Shown: positions 8,158 to 17,200, numbered from the stretch's first letter. The stretch is 48,712 nucleotides of DNA from UBA6136 sp044350805 (GCA_044350805.1 JBILGU010000021.1:1-48712); one strand, 5' to 3'. Notes: generated from the letters alone by a model not told the origin. Numbers and translations are program-made.

Positions 8158-8532
8158 TTATTTGTGCCCATCGATCGGGGAGTCGGGATCTTCATCATAA
8201 GCCGGAGCCCACTCAACACCCGTCCAGCGTGGGTGATGAGGATCAAAGGGGGTGTTCTCTGGATCAAGGCGTGGACGCCTGACGTTATAGGTCCAACAAA
8301 GGCCACCTATGGCTCTGATACGATCAATAAGTTGAAGGGCATCATGTGTTGTGAGCCGATAGGGCTTTGTGAGAAACGCATGTCCATCGACAGGAGAGTC
8401 TTGATGGAAGACCCACCAGTCATATTTCCAGTAGCGAGGATTGGGGTGAAGACCGGTTCCGGAACAACGCCAGGCACCTGTTCGCCCTTCGGCGGCTTCG
8501 CTTTTGATCACATCGAAGTCGGGAATTCGCAT
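8158..8532 (-). CDS. Hypothetical protein, 124 aa
   Basis: No family recognised. The translation is rich in Trp, Pro, His and Asp ('HPNPRYWKYDWWVFHQDSPV'), which looks like a folded protein rather than a shadow frame; the opposite-strand frame over the same bases (8101-8601) is less plausible. No signal peptide or membrane helix. The start (ATG at 8532) lacks a strong ribosome binding site. It faces the HD-domain gene and is divergent from the gene at 8669. Confidence 0.6.
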   Translation of the reverse strand: MRIPDFDVIKSEAAEGRTGAWRCSGTGLHPNPRYWKYDWWVFHQDSPVDGHAFLTKPYRLTTHDALQLIDRIRAIGGLCWTYNVRRPRLDPENTPFDPHHPRWTGVEWAPAYDEDPDSPIDGHK

Positions 8533-8668
8533 CTGTTTTCTATACAGTTAAATGGCTTGTGCATTACCCACCCATACTGCGGGCATTTCTGGTTGGGTTA
8601 AGGACAGGATCGCTGTTGGAGCATCAGTCCCTAAGACAATTTTGTGTTTATCAAACGAGAGGTCACTG

Positions 8669-9181
8669 ATGAGCGTCTGGAAGGTGAGCACCTACTACCG
8701 AAAATCCTGTGAGCAACATAGTTATTTCACCCACTCAGACCACTCTAGCCCTCTGATTATAAAAGAGGGGTTTAGGAGTTGTTCTTACGTGATCGAGACG
8801 GAGGATGACCAACGGCCACAGTTCCTCTATCAGGAAGTGCCGGGCGGTGATGGGAGGAGGGATAGCATCGATCTAAATAATTGTTGCACCAACAACATCG
8901 TTGAATCTGAGCTTGATGAAATGCTGGATGGGTGGTTTGGTGATTACGTTTTTCCTGAAGCCATGGCTGAGGAGGAACAGCATCGTCTCGCGAGCATTCT
9001 TGAAGAGGAGGGCCATTTTGGCCTGGAGTCGGAGGGATGGGATTTATCCGATGTTGAATGCTGGGTTTGGGGGCCACTCCTTATTGAGTCAGAAAGTGGC
9101 GAACTCCGATCGATCGTCATTGCCGACGAAGAGGGGAAGATGATCGATTTCAGAGACCCAGAGAGTGAAACGACCGTCTAG
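8669..9181 (+). CDS. Acidic hypothetical protein, 170 aa
   Basis: The frame is open from 8552, but the ATG at 8669 follows GAGAGGT at a suitable distance and starts the part with normal composition ('MSVWKVSTYYRKSCEQHSYF'). The C-terminal two thirds is strongly acidic with many Glu and Asp residues. No signal peptide, membrane helix or known motif is seen. Its stop overlaps the stop of the convergent GHKL gene by 3 bp, so 3' processing of the two messages may interfere. Function unknown. Confidence 0.66.
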   Translation: MSVWKVSTYYRKSCEQHSYFTHSDHSSPLIIKEGFRSCSYVIETEDDQRPQFLYQEVPGGDGRRDSIDLNNCCTNNIVESELDEMLDGWFGDYVFPEAMAEEEQHRLASILEEEGHFGLESEGWDLSDVECWVWGPLLIESESGELRSIVIADEEGKMIDFRDPESETTV

Positions 9182-10197
9182 GTCTTCTCTTTCAACATCA
9201 ACATTCGCGAAGACATGGACGCCGAAAGATTGGCTTCCGTTGAAATGTCCCCTGCGATCTGAGCCCCAAGCTTCCTGAGCCCCTCGAGCGATTTCGATAG
9301 GTCCTCGACTCTATCCGTCTTAAATCGAAGCCGAATGGCGGTTCCCGGGTAATCAATCTCCTGCTCCAGGAATTGTTCAGCTTTCATTTCAAGCAAGGCA
9401 TTGCCACTGGCAATAACGAAGGAGCTCCCGCGCTGACAAAGCTGGCTGGTCATGAAAAGGCCGTAGCCTGAGTTGGCCCAAGCGTCATTGCGTTTTTGAC
9501 GAGCGCCCTTAAAGGCAACCCCTGAAATCCCCGGAAGAATGGCCAATTTGAGGCCATCAAGGTCCGAGGCAATGGAGAGGTGGGGATTTCGAGCAAGGGA
9601 AGTTGCAATCCCATCGCCTTCGTCAAAGATCGCGAGTTCAACCAGCTTTAAACCGGGCCAGCACTGTGCCGCATACCAGATGGCATCCGCGTTGCTGTGC
9701 TCAAGGACGTTCCGGAAGATCTCGCGAAGCGCGTAGGTGAGGGTTTCGTGAAGGTCCCCATGGTCCGATCGTGCGAGTACCTCGGCGAGTTTCCCAGAAT
9801 GTCGCTCAATCGTTTCCCTTGGGTCCTCGTATTGATCGGAAGCCTCTGCCTCGAGGTCACTGATCGCAAGGCGCGTCAGCGGCAAATAATCAGGGGATCC
9901 GGCTGCTTGACCCGGATCCTTGCCATATTCAATCCCGCAGGCCTTGAAAAAGCCCATGTGAGCAAGATACCCCAACCGCTCGTAATGACTGAAGCTAACA
10001 GAGACTTCGGGCCGATCCTGGATGAGCCTTCGGATCAGACTGCTGAGATACAGCATGCTGAAGGGCTGGGTAAACGTCACCGCAGAGAAATCAACGTCGT
10101 AAGAAGCAGCGGAAGAGGTTGAAGCAAATTGGCGCGCGAGGGTCAGCGCCGCAGCCATGTCGAACCGTGGTGGAAGCTTTACGGTGTGTGAAGTCAT
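9178..10197 (-). CDS. STAS-like plus GHKL (histidine-kinase-like) ATPase protein
   Basis: Residues ~1-90 look like a STAS-type fold ('YDVDFSAVTFTQPFSMLYLS'). Residues ~140-300 hold a GHKL ATPase domain: N box 'ALREIFRNVLEHS' (E159, N163, H167), G1 box 'FDEGDGIA' (D192-x-G-x-G196) and a G2-like 'NSGYGLFMTSQL' (242-253). There is no phospho-acceptor His domain or receiver. The closest functional analogy is therefore an anti-sigma or switch kinase, or a nucleotide-dependent sensor, rather than a classical sensor kinase. Last gene of the leftward operon, 32 bp after the WYL regulator. Having the STAS-like and kinase-like halves, usually separate partners, in one chain is notable. Cytoplasmic. Confidence 0.78.
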   Translation of the reverse strand: MTSHTVKLPPRFDMAAALTLARQFASTSSAASYDVDFSAVTFTQPFSMLYLSSLIRRLIQDRPEVSVSFSHYERLGYLAHMGFFKACGIEYGKDPGQAAGSPDYLPLTRLAISDLEAEASDQYEDPRETIERHSGKLAEVLARSDHGDLHETLTYALREIFRNVLEHSNADAIWYAAQCWPGLKLVELAIFDEGDGIATSLARNPHLSIASDLDGLKLAILPGISGVAFKGARQKRNDAWANSGYGLFMTSQLCQRGSSFVIASGNALLEMKAEQFLEQEIDYPGTAIRLRFKTDRVEDLSKSLEGLRKLGAQIAGDISTEANLSASMSSRMLMLKEKT

Positions 10198-10229
10198 AGG
10201 TTGAGTTGCCTGCTGTGCTGGGCTAAACG

Positions 10230-11189
10230 TTAAATGGCGATGCGCTCGACATCCGTCAGCTCTTCGCCAAAACTTCGAATCCAGCGATCGAGCATGCCGC
10301 TATCGGTTACTTTCGCGCTGATCCGGTAGTGCGTTTCACCTAGTTCCTCGACCACCTGATCCTTCGCGAGAGGGCATTCAATGATCTCCAGCCCCGCTTC
10401 ACGGGTGATCGTGAACGTTAACTGGACCTTGTGACCCTCTCCATATCCGAAACGGCCATCATCATCGTAGCGAGCGAGATTGAAGTCTTTGGGTCGTTCA
10501 AAACGCAGTGAAGATATGCGGGCCGCCTTGATTCGATGGATAGCAAGACTTCGCTCGTTATCAAACCCCTTGTAACGACAAACGAGGTAAAGACGGGGTC
10601 CCTGCTGCGCAAGGCCCAACGGCATGACCTCGATCTCTGCTCTTCGGCCCCCTCGATTTTGGTAATCGAGCGTTAGCCAGTGATTGCCGTAGAGCGCCTC
10701 ACTCACCGCCTCAAAGATCCCCTCGGTCACGCGTGGGGGGAGAAGAGGTTGCGTAGTTGAGACCACGCGGACCTTATTCGGCCACTCTTTCTCCAGCTTC
10801 GTGTTCGAGCCAAACGTGAGGTTCTGCTTCGCTTGCTGAAAGAAGCCATCCATCGATTTCATGAGCCGCGAAGGAAGAATGTTCCGCAGATGCTCCTCCG
10901 CTAACCGCAGCAACAACGATTCCTGAGGAGATAAGTTTGGAACGGAGAGTCCTTTTGAAAATTCGAGCCAACGATATCCATAGGGCTTACTTCGATCATC
11001 TCGCTCAATTTCGAAATGCTCGCTCAGCATTTCAAGCTGCCTTTGGATAGTGCGTATATCCCGATCGAAACCGATCCCCTTGAGCTGATCGTGGAGTTCC
11101 GTCGCGGTGACTTTTCTACCCCGAGGAATTCTTCGGAGAATTTCGAGAGCTAGCTGAACGGTTTCAAGGCTATGCGCGCGCTGATTCAT
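10230..11189 (-). CDS. WYL-domain transcriptional regulator (first copy)
   Basis: A 319-residue protein with an N-terminal winged-helix/DeoR-like DNA-binding region (~1-70, 'TATELHDQLKGIGFDRDIRT') and a WYL domain (~150-235, including 'LTLDYQNRGGRRAEIEVMPL' and 'RSLAIHRIKAA'). A C-terminal extension follows. WYL proteins sense ligands, often nucleic acid or nucleotides, and many control phage-defence or DNA-damage genes (for example BrxR and CapW). It sits inside the AAA+ operon between the small partner gene (41 bp upstream) and the STAS/GHKL gene (32 bp downstream), so autoregulation of the operon is likely. The ATG at 11189 has no strong ribosome binding site. A second, dissimilar WYL regulator is at 33414. 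Confidence 0.88.
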   Translation of the reverse strand: MNQRAHSLETVQLALEILRRIPRGRKVTATELHDQLKGIGFDRDIRTIQRQLEMLSEHFEIERDDRSKPYGYRWLEFSKGLSVPNLSPQESLLLRLAEEHLRNILPSRLMKSMDGFFQQAKQNLTFGSNTKLEKEWPNKVRVVSTTQPLLPPRVTEGIFEAVSEALYGNHWLTLDYQNRGGRRAEIEVMPLGLAQQGPRLYLVCRYKGFDNERSLAIHRIKAARISSLRFERPKDFNLARYDDDGRFGYGEGHKVQLTFTITREAGLEIIECPLAKDQVVEELGETHYRISAKVTDSGMLDRWIRSFGEELTDVERIAI

Positions 11190-11230
11190 CGTTGAGAGGA
11201 GGGTAGGGCGGGGAGGTGAATCCGTTGAAA

Positions 11231-11716
11231 CTAAACGAGGTCATCATACCCTTCAACATTTGATTCCGTGTCAGATGATTGCGCCAACTCCTGCAAGAGG
11301 CCCATCAAAACTTCAAGCATCGCAACGGAACGGGCGGTCATCTGGGAGAGCCTCTTTTCCGAAACCCATTCAAGGCAAAGCATAGAGGAATAGCCCACGC
11401 GCACCGCTCCGGTTTTGAAATCAAGCTCCTGACGAATAGGTGTCTCTGAAAAACTCTCGCGGGTCAAAATGGAAAGAAACCAATCTCGTCGATGTTCTGG
11501 AACGAGAATAGGGGCCGTGGCAAATACGGAGAAAAAATCCGCGAAGGGTTTAGCTTGAATTTCGACTTGAATGTCTCCTGCGAGATGCGGGACGTTGTAT
11601 TTGAAAATAGATCGACTCTTGTATCGTTCCATTGTGAAGAGTTGCTGGCGACTAGCTAGAAATTCCGTGATCCGTTCAGCATATTCGTCGCCCTGTTTAA
11701 TGAGATCTTCGTTCAT
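11231..11716 (-). CDS. Small partner protein of the AAA+ ATPase, YbjN/secretion-chaperone-like
   Basis: A 161-residue acidic protein. Length and alternating hydrophobic pattern ('GDIQVEIQAKPFADFFSVFA') resemble the YbjN/type III secretion chaperone-like fold, but no diagnostic motif is visible, so this is a loose analogy. The start lies 13 bp after the stop of the tandem AAA+ gene, with a strong AGGAGG-containing ribosome binding site, so the two are almost certainly co-translated at similar levels. By context it may be an adaptor or substrate-presenting factor for the ATPase. Confidence 0.62.
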   Translation of the reverse strand: MNEDLIKQGDEYAERITEFLASRQQLFTMERYKSRSIFKYNVPHLAGDIQVEIQAKPFADFFSVFATAPILVPEHRRDWFLSILTRESFSETPIRQELDFKTGAVRVGYSSMLCLEWVSEKRLSQMTARSVAMLEVLMGLLQELAQSSDTESNVEGYDDLV

Positions 11717-11729
11717 CCTCTCTTCCTCC

Positions 11730-14021
11730 TTAATGCAGAAAACCGATAGCCTTTTGCTGGCTGTTCCAATTCTTAGCCCGAACTTCTTGCTCCAAGGTTG
11801 TCAACAGTTCCAATGGATCGGGCGTTTTGTTAAGCATCTGGAATTGGCGTTGGGCGACGGCAAAATCACCGGGAGTTACCCCCTCAAGGCGATCAAGCTT
11901 CAGTCTGATGTGGGCTGCTTCCGGGAAGTTATTCTCTGAGCGCCCGGTGATTTCCAAAAGGAACATCCAGCGTTGCTTAGGCGTCATGGCATGGAATCGC
12001 ACTTTGAGACTAAAACGCCGGAGAGCCGCAGGATCGAGATCTTCAAATCGATTTGTAGTGCAAATAAAGATCCCGTTAAACCCCTCCATCTGCTGAAGAA
12101 GCTCATTCACCTGACTGACCTGCCAGGCTTGAGAGGCCTGCTCACGATTACGGAGCATGGAATCTGCCTCATCCAGAAGCAGAATGGCTTGCTCTTCCTT
12201 TGCTTCCCTAAACATCGCGGCCAGTTGGGCCTCGGTCCCCCCGACCCATTTACTGAGAAGGTCAGAGCCTCGCTTTGCCAGAAGGGGTTTATCCAATTGG
12301 TCTGCAAGATATCTGGCCAATTCTGTTTTTCCTGCACCCGGGGGTCCTGCCAGACAAATCGTCAAGGGATGTCCATTCCTTGCCACTTCGCCCCATCGTT
12401 CGATAGGAATTGGGCTTTCAACATTCAGATAGTCCAAGCGATAGCTTGAGGCGGTCCGAGCTTCATCAACAAACTCTTGCCCCATAACTGCCATGCTCGC
12501 CTTGATGGAGCGCAGCACGGCAGTTTCCGTTTCCCTCTGATCCGTAAGCTTGAGCAACCGCGTCGAGCGGAGAGCCATTTCAATCTGAGCTGCGCTGATC
12601 CACTGTGCCGAAAGCCGGTCTTTGAAGTCTTCGCTGAGATTGCTTTCACCCAGATATCGGTCAATTGCGCGGCGTCGAACACGCCGGGGCGGAATCTTGA
12701 ACTCAAGGCAATAAATGAAACGCCGCAGAAAGGCGGGATCAAACCGGTCAATTTCGTTAGCGATCCAGATGGTGGGGACGACGCTGTTATTGTCTAAAGT
12801 CTGATTGATCCATGCTTTGTTTTCATTCCGTGCATGTCCCTTATCGCCCAAAAGGCGAGAAAGGGATCCCATGCCATCATTTTCCCCCTCAAAGACGGCT
12901 TCGACTTCATCAAACAACAAAAAGGAATTGGCTTGGTGCTTTAGAAAGTTCTGGCCCAATTCCAGTCCCATCAGCCGCTCTGTTGCGGTCGCAGGCTCAC
13001 GTTGATCGTCACTCCAGCGAACCTCATAGAGAGAGCATCCAATGGACTGCGCAATCAGTCTCGAAAGTTGAGTTTTTCCAGTCCCCGGCGGGCCGTAGAA
13101 AAGGACGTTGACCCCTTTTTCCCGTTTTTCCAGTGCTGTTCTTATGATCGTCGAAAGATCTTCCAATGCATCTTGGAGATGAGAGAAATCATTCGCCGTA
13201 AGTTCAGTTCCATTTGATCTTTCAAGGAAAAGTCCTACCAAGGATTCCGCATTTGCATGATCCATACTCAGGACGTCATGGACTTTGGGGTCGTTGGGGA
13301 TCAGGTCATCCAGATCTGAGACATGATATTGCCCCCTGAACATCCCTAGACCATGCAATTTACTCCCAGGACTCAAAGCGCGCTGCATTTCAGCGCTCTC
13401 TTGACCCAAAATCCAGCCAAATTGTGTTGCAGCTTTTCGTATCCCCTTGAAAGGGATTGCGTTGAAGATGGCCTTCATTTCGGCGCTTTCCCGAACGTAG
13501 AGGGATAGGAGCAGGAATGCGGATTCCGCTTCATTCAGTCCAACCAAGTCAGACAACCACTCTGTATTTCTGGCGAGCTCCATTTCGCGATAGCAGGCCA
13601 TAGCTTGAACTTTTGCTTCGGCTGCTTCGATGAGCTTGCCGACTTTATTCTTCCGGTGCCTGTAATACTCCTGGAAGGGTTTTGACAAGATGCTGCAGTC
13701 GATCATCTTGAGCTGTTCACGGATTTGAAGGGACATCGTCGCTGCATCCGGAGCATGCCTTTCCATCACGCTCAGATCAAGATCCTGTTCATTTCGAAGA
13801 TGTGACGCAAAATCCTGTAGAAGCGATTCGGGCCAATGAACCCAGGGGGCGATAATCGAGAGGGTCGTCGCAGCAGCGGAGCGGCACTCTTCACGATCAA
13901 GTATCTCTGGGATATACGCTGCAATTCGCATCGTCCAGAGGAGGAGCATCCAGTCCTTATGAGTTTTAGGAGTGATAATCTCATTGTCACTGCATACAGA
14001 GCTCACGTCATGTACGGTCAT
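11730..14021 (-). CDS. Tandem AAA+ ATPase (two AAA modules)
   Basis: A 763-residue protein: a helical N-terminal domain (~1-290) and two AAA+ modules. Module 1 has Walker A 'GPPGTGKT' (310-317) and Walker B 'LLFDE' (368-372). Module 2 has Walker A 'GPPGAGKT' (559-566), Walker B 'LLLDEAD' (614-620), sensor-1 Asn in 'CTTNRF' and the arginine pair in 'ALRRF' (668-669). Both modules keep their catalytic acid, so both should hydrolyse ATP. The layout resembles CDC48/ClpA-like unfoldases without a protease domain, which suggests protein remodelling. The ATG at 14021 with AGAGAGGT upstream is chosen over the in-frame extension to 14084. First gene of the leftward operon, divergent from a LysR gene; an imperfect operator-like site lies 45 bp upstream. 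Confidence 0.9.
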   Translation of the reverse strand: MTVHDVSSVCSDNEIITPKTHKDWMLLLWTMRIAAYIPEILDREECRSAAATTLSIIAPWVHWPESLLQDFASHLRNEQDLDLSVMERHAPDAATMSLQIREQLKMIDCSILSKPFQEYYRHRKNKVGKLIEAAEAKVQAMACYREMELARNTEWLSDLVGLNEAESAFLLLSLYVRESAEMKAIFNAIPFKGIRKAATQFGWILGQESAEMQRALSPGSKLHGLGMFRGQYHVSDLDDLIPNDPKVHDVLSMDHANAESLVGLFLERSNGTELTANDFSHLQDALEDLSTIIRTALEKREKGVNVLFYGPPGTGKTQLSRLIAQSIGCSLYEVRWSDDQREPATATERLMGLELGQNFLKHQANSFLLFDEVEAVFEGENDGMGSLSRLLGDKGHARNENKAWINQTLDNNSVVPTIWIANEIDRFDPAFLRRFIYCLEFKIPPRRVRRRAIDRYLGESNLSEDFKDRLSAQWISAAQIEMALRSTRLLKLTDQRETETAVLRSIKASMAVMGQEFVDEARTASSYRLDYLNVESPIPIERWGEVARNGHPLTICLAGPPGAGKTELARYLADQLDKPLLAKRGSDLLSKWVGGTEAQLAAMFREAKEEQAILLLDEADSMLRNREQASQAWQVSQVNELLQQMEGFNGIFICTTNRFEDLDPAALRRFSLKVRFHAMTPKQRWMFLLEITGRSENNFPEAAHIRLKLDRLEGVTPGDFAVAQRQFQMLNKTPDPLELLTTLEQEVRAKNWNSQQKAIGFLH

Positions 14022-14065
14022 ATTTACCTCTCTTAAACTTGTCCAGAGAAATGTAAATTCAACAT

Positions 14066-14082
14066 GCGTCATAACGTGTCGC
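14066..14082. promoter_or_regulatory. Imperfect operator-like palindrome GCGTCA-N5-TGTCGC
   Basis: One mismatch (T for A) from the GCGACA-N5-TGTCGC family. It lies 45-61 bp upstream of the tandem AAA+ start and in the shared promoter region with the LysR gene. Confidence 0.45.
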
Positions 14083-14169
14083 ATCTCGCATTAATCTACA
14101 CCGTCTAGATTGAACGCTTATCACTACCCCTTATGATCGAAGATTGGTTTTGTCCACGAGGAAATCCGC

Positions 14170-15093
14170 ATGCCGCCTATTAATCTCAGACGTATCGACC
14201 TGAATCTTCTGACTATATTCGAAGCAGTTTACGAAGAAGGGAGTCAACAAAAAGCGGCAGAGCGATTGTTCCTGAGTCAGCCGGCAATCAGCTCTGCCAT
14301 CAGCAAATTTCGGCATATTGCTAACGATAAGTTGTTCGTTGGCACAAAAGTCATGCGCCCCACCTTAAAAGCCGATGAGATCTATGGGCAGGTCAAGGTC
14401 GCTTTGGACATTATTCGACAGGAGCTTTTTGAGAAGCAGGGCTTTGATCCGATGACCTCTCGGCGGATATTCACGGTAGCGATTGCCTATGGCGGTGGCT
14501 TTCTCCTAGGCGAGCCCATCTATCAGCGCCTTAAGGCGGAGGCCCCCAATGCCAAGCTTGTCATCCGCAGCGTGGATCCCGAGAGCGAAATACCGGGATT
14601 GCTTCGGCAGCAGGATGTTGATTTAGCCATTTCCTCACAGACATTCACAGATGCGATGTTGGGCTCTGAATTCTGCATGGAGTATGAGATTGCTGTATCG
14701 GTAAGACCGGGCCACCCCCGAATCAAGGGATCCCCGTCATTGCAGGAAGTGTTGTCGGAGCGGTTCGTATGGGTGAACGGGTGGGGACAAGCGCCGGAAC
14801 TCCAGGACTTTATTCGCGCGAGTGAGCAACGGGTCGAGATCGAGGTTCCCAATGTCCTTGTGATCCCTCCCATCCTTCTGAAGACCGACTTGGTGGCTCT
14901 GATTCCTTGGCATTTTGGGCCACAGTTTGAGGAAATGTATGGCATCAAGACCTACAAGCTTCCGCTCGACAAAATATCGGACCGAATTAAATTCCTCTGG
15001 CACCGTTCCTATGAGAATGACCCCGAAGTGAAGTGGTTTAGGGAGCTCTGTATCAAAACCATGGCAGATCTCAGTCAGAAGCTCTTCGATTAG
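14170..15093 (+). CDS. LysR-family transcriptional regulator
   Basis: Typical LTTR length (307 residues). The N-terminal helix-turn-helix covers roughly residues 5-64, with 'SQQKAAERLFLSQPAISSAI' as the canonical recognition region. An effector-binding domain follows. The ATG has GAGGA upstream. It is divergent from the AAA+ operon with 148 bp between starts, the usual LysR arrangement for control of the neighbouring operon, though the effector is unknown. Cytoplasmic DNA-binding protein. Confidence 0.93.
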   Translation: MPPINLRRIDLNLLTIFEAVYEEGSQQKAAERLFLSQPAISSAISKFRHIANDKLFVGTKVMRPTLKADEIYGQVKVALDIIRQELFEKQGFDPMTSRRIFTVAIAYGGGFLLGEPIYQRLKAEAPNAKLVIRSVDPESEIPGLLRQQDVDLAISSQTFTDAMLGSEFCMEYEIAVSVRPGHPRIKGSPSLQEVLSERFVWVNGWGQAPELQDFIRASEQRVEIEVPNVLVIPPILLKTDLVALIPWHFGPQFEEMYGIKTYKLPLDKISDRIKFLWHRSYENDPEVKWFRELCIKTMADLSQKLFD

Positions 15094-15153
15094 GGTTTAA
15101 GTACTCCAGGAAGCATGACGTACAGAAGATTGAATTCATAACAAAAGGAATAT

Positions 15154-16428
15154 ATGCACGAAATCAATTGTCCCCACTGCAAAAAGGCATTCACCATCGA
15201 CGAAGCCGGATATGCCGAGATCCTAAAACAAGTTCGAGATGAGGCGTTCGAGAAGCAGCTACACGAGCGGCTAGATATCGCCAAGCGAGAAGAGGCGGCA
15301 GCTGTTGCGCTCGCGGTTGCCAAGGTGACGCAGGAATTGCAGCAGGGCGGGGCCGATAAAGATAAAGAGATCCTGACACTGAAGTCGCAGCTTGAGTTTG
15401 AGGTTCATAAATCAGCAGCGATGAAAGACGCCGAGATTCAGGCTCTCAAGGCGCAGCTGGATGCGATTGGTGTCAGCCATCAGCTCGCGCTCAATGAAGC
15501 CGTCAGGGATGTCGAAAAAGAGCGGGATGAGCTGAAAAAAGGAATCGAGCTTGCAGCCCTTGAGAAGGAACTATCAGCCCAGACTCTCAAGGCCGCTCAC
15601 GAACTGCAAATCAAGGATAGGGAGGCCGAAATTGAGAGGCTCCGGGATATGAAAGCCCGCCTGTCTACCAAAATGGTCGGTGAGACGTTGGAACAGCACT
15701 GTGAAATTGAATTCAACAAGATTCGGCCCACGGCTTTCCCAAAAGCGTATTTCGAGAAAGATAACGATGCGCGGGGTGGCAGCAAGGGGGATTTTATTTT
15801 CCGTGATACGGACGAGGCGGGTACCGAGATCGTCTCGATCATGTTCGAGATGAAAAACGAGAGTGATGAGACCGCGACCAAGAAGAAAAACGTAGATTTC
15901 CTGAGCGAGCTCCATAAGGATCGTGAGGAGAAGAATTGCGAATACGCGGTCCTCGTTTCTCTGCTTGAGCCGGAGAATGAGCTCTACAACTCCGGGATTG
16001 TGGATGTCTCTTACCGTCACCCTAAGATGTACGTGATTCGGCCGCAGTTCTTCATTCCGATGATTACACTGCTTCGAAATGCCGCTATGAACTCCCTGCA
16101 GTACAAAACGGAGCTTGCACTCGTCAAGCAACAGAACATCGACATCACAAACTTTGAAGGGAAGCTTGAGACGTTCAAGGCAGGGTTCAGCAGGAATTAC
16201 AGTTTGGCCCAAGGGCACTTTGAAAAAACGATCGCGGAGATCGATAAAGCCATCAAAGCACTGGAAAAGGCGAAATCGGAACTTCAAGGCACAGGCACTA
16301 ATCTGCGGCTCGCGAATGACAAGCTTCAGGACGTCACCATTAAGAAGCTAACCCGCGGAAATCCGACCATGGCAGCAAAGTTCGCGGCACTTGAGCAAGA
16401 AGGAGAGCCGGCTGAAGATGACTCATGA
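15154..16428 (+). CDS. DUF2130-family protein (coiled coil plus nuclease-like domain)
   Basis: A 424-residue protein. An N-terminal zinc-knuckle-like 'INCPHCKKAF' (C6, C9) is followed by a long Glu/Lys/Ala coiled coil (~30-175). A domain with a restriction-endonuclease-like signature comes next: 'KGDFIF' with D213 and 'MFEMKNE' with E232-x-K234. This order matches DUF2130 proteins. The D...ExK pattern suggests DNA cleavage, but the biochemical role of the family is not settled. The C-terminal ~100 residues are again helical. AAAGGA lies before the ATG. It follows the LysR gene by 60 bp on the same strand. Confidence 0.88.
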   Translation: MHEINCPHCKKAFTIDEAGYAEILKQVRDEAFEKQLHERLDIAKREEAAAVALAVAKVTQELQQGGADKDKEILTLKSQLEFEVHKSAAMKDAEIQALKAQLDAIGVSHQLALNEAVRDVEKERDELKKGIELAALEKELSAQTLKAAHELQIKDREAEIERLRDMKARLSTKMVGETLEQHCEIEFNKIRPTAFPKAYFEKDNDARGGSKGDFIFRDTDEAGTEIVSIMFEMKNESDETATKKKNVDFLSELHKDREEKNCEYAVLVSLLEPENELYNSGIVDVSYRHPKMYVIRPQFFIPMITLLRNAAMNSLQYKTELALVKQQNIDITNFEGKLETFKAGFSRNYSLAQGHFEKTIAEIDKAIKALEKAKSELQGTGTNLRLANDKLQDVTIKKLTRGNPTMAAKFAALEQEGEPAEDDS

Positions 16429-16627
16429 CAAAGTAGGGTGTCTCTCCAAGAGCGACTTCAACGACGACGAAGTGGTCTATCGATTCTACCTTCGAGCACT
16501 GCCGCTGCTTAGACAAGCAGACCAGGATCGTCTGGATCGAATCAAAAGGCAAGGGGAGGGGACCGTAACTGGAAGCTCAACGACTCAACACGCTGAAGGC
16601 CGACAGCCTGACGAGGACTCACCATAG
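16418..16627 (+). CDS. Small ORF overlapping the end of the DUF2130 gene, 69 aa
   Basis: The ATG at 16418 lies inside the last codons of the DUF2130 gene (11-bp overlap) and has AAGGAGAG upstream, so translational coupling is possible. The product begins 'MTHDKVGCLSKSDFNDDEVV'; its second half is polar and low in hydrophobic residues. No family recognised. Its end overlaps the convergent esterase gene by 9 bp. It may be real or a chance frame. Confidence 0.4.
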   Translation: MTHDKVGCLSKSDFNDDEVVYRFYLRALPLLRQADQDRLDRIKRQGEGTVTGSSTTQHAEGRQPDEDSP

Positions 16628-17200
16628 ATGGGTGCAGACCTGCTTTAGAACCTCGATTGCCCGATGCCACTCTGATGTGAACCTGTGGCCGCCCGATTCC
16701 GTGACAACGAGGGTGCTACATCCTTCAAACGCCCTCATTGCGGGACCGCAAGGTAATACATCGTCGTCCTTCGCCACAAGAAGATGAACCCGTTTAGGGT
16801 CGTAGATGGCCTCTAATTCTCGCTCTAGATCACGATAACGAGCCAGTGCATGCGGTGTAACGGAGACCTTCTCGCCCGTCACGTAGTTCGGGTAATCGCC
16901 ACAACGATCTTTGAATGTATCACTCGGATGAATGCAAGGGTTAACGATGACACAAGGATTTCCCGTCGTTTGTGCGAAGTAGTGCGCCCAAAAGCCTCCA
17001 AGAGAGGTACCCACGAAGATCACCGGGCCTTTAGGCAAAGTGGCAAGCAGATCTGAAATGATTCTGAGATTATCATCAGGATCAAATGTGAGATCCGGAG
17101 AGAGATGAGCCTGATCCGGAATCGCTGCTTTCAATGTGGCTGCTTTCTCACTATTCCCAACGCTCAGGAATCCGTGCAGGTAAATGATAGTTCCAGCCAT
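16619..17200 (-). CDS. YqiA/YcfP-like alpha/beta hydrolase (UPF0227-type esterase)
   Basis: A 193-residue protein opening with 'IIYLHGFLSVGNSEKA', typical of the YqiA group. The nucleophile elbow is 'VGTSLGGFWA' (S66), a candidate acid is in 'LVAKDDDVLP', and the catalytic His in 'TESGGHRFTSEW'. YqiA of E. coli hydrolyses short acyl esters and thioesters; the natural substrate is unclear. GGAGGATCAGC precedes the ATG. An imperfect copy of the GCGACA/TGTCGC palindrome lies 59-75 bp upstream (17259-17275). Cytoplasmic. Confidence 0.88.
   Translation of the reverse strand: MAGTIIYLHGFLSVGNSEKAATLKAAIPDQAHLSPDLTFDPDDNLRIISDLLATLPKGPVIFVGTSLGGFWAHYFAQTTGNPCVIVNPCIHPSDTFKDRCGDYPNYVTGEKVSVTPHALARYRDLERELEAIYDPKRVHLLVAKDDDVLPCGPAMRAFEGCSTLVVTESGGHRFTSEWHRAIEVLKQVCTHLW

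Noticed and set aside
8101..8601. 166-codon plus-strand frame opposite the 124-aa hypothetical gene
   Set aside because: It overlaps the HD-gene 3' end and the minus-strand frame with better composition; no ribosome binding site.
15574..16287. 237-codon minus-strand frame inside the DUF2130 gene
   Set aside because: Complete overlap with a well-supported gene; Leu/Phe/Arg-rich shadow composition and no start signals.
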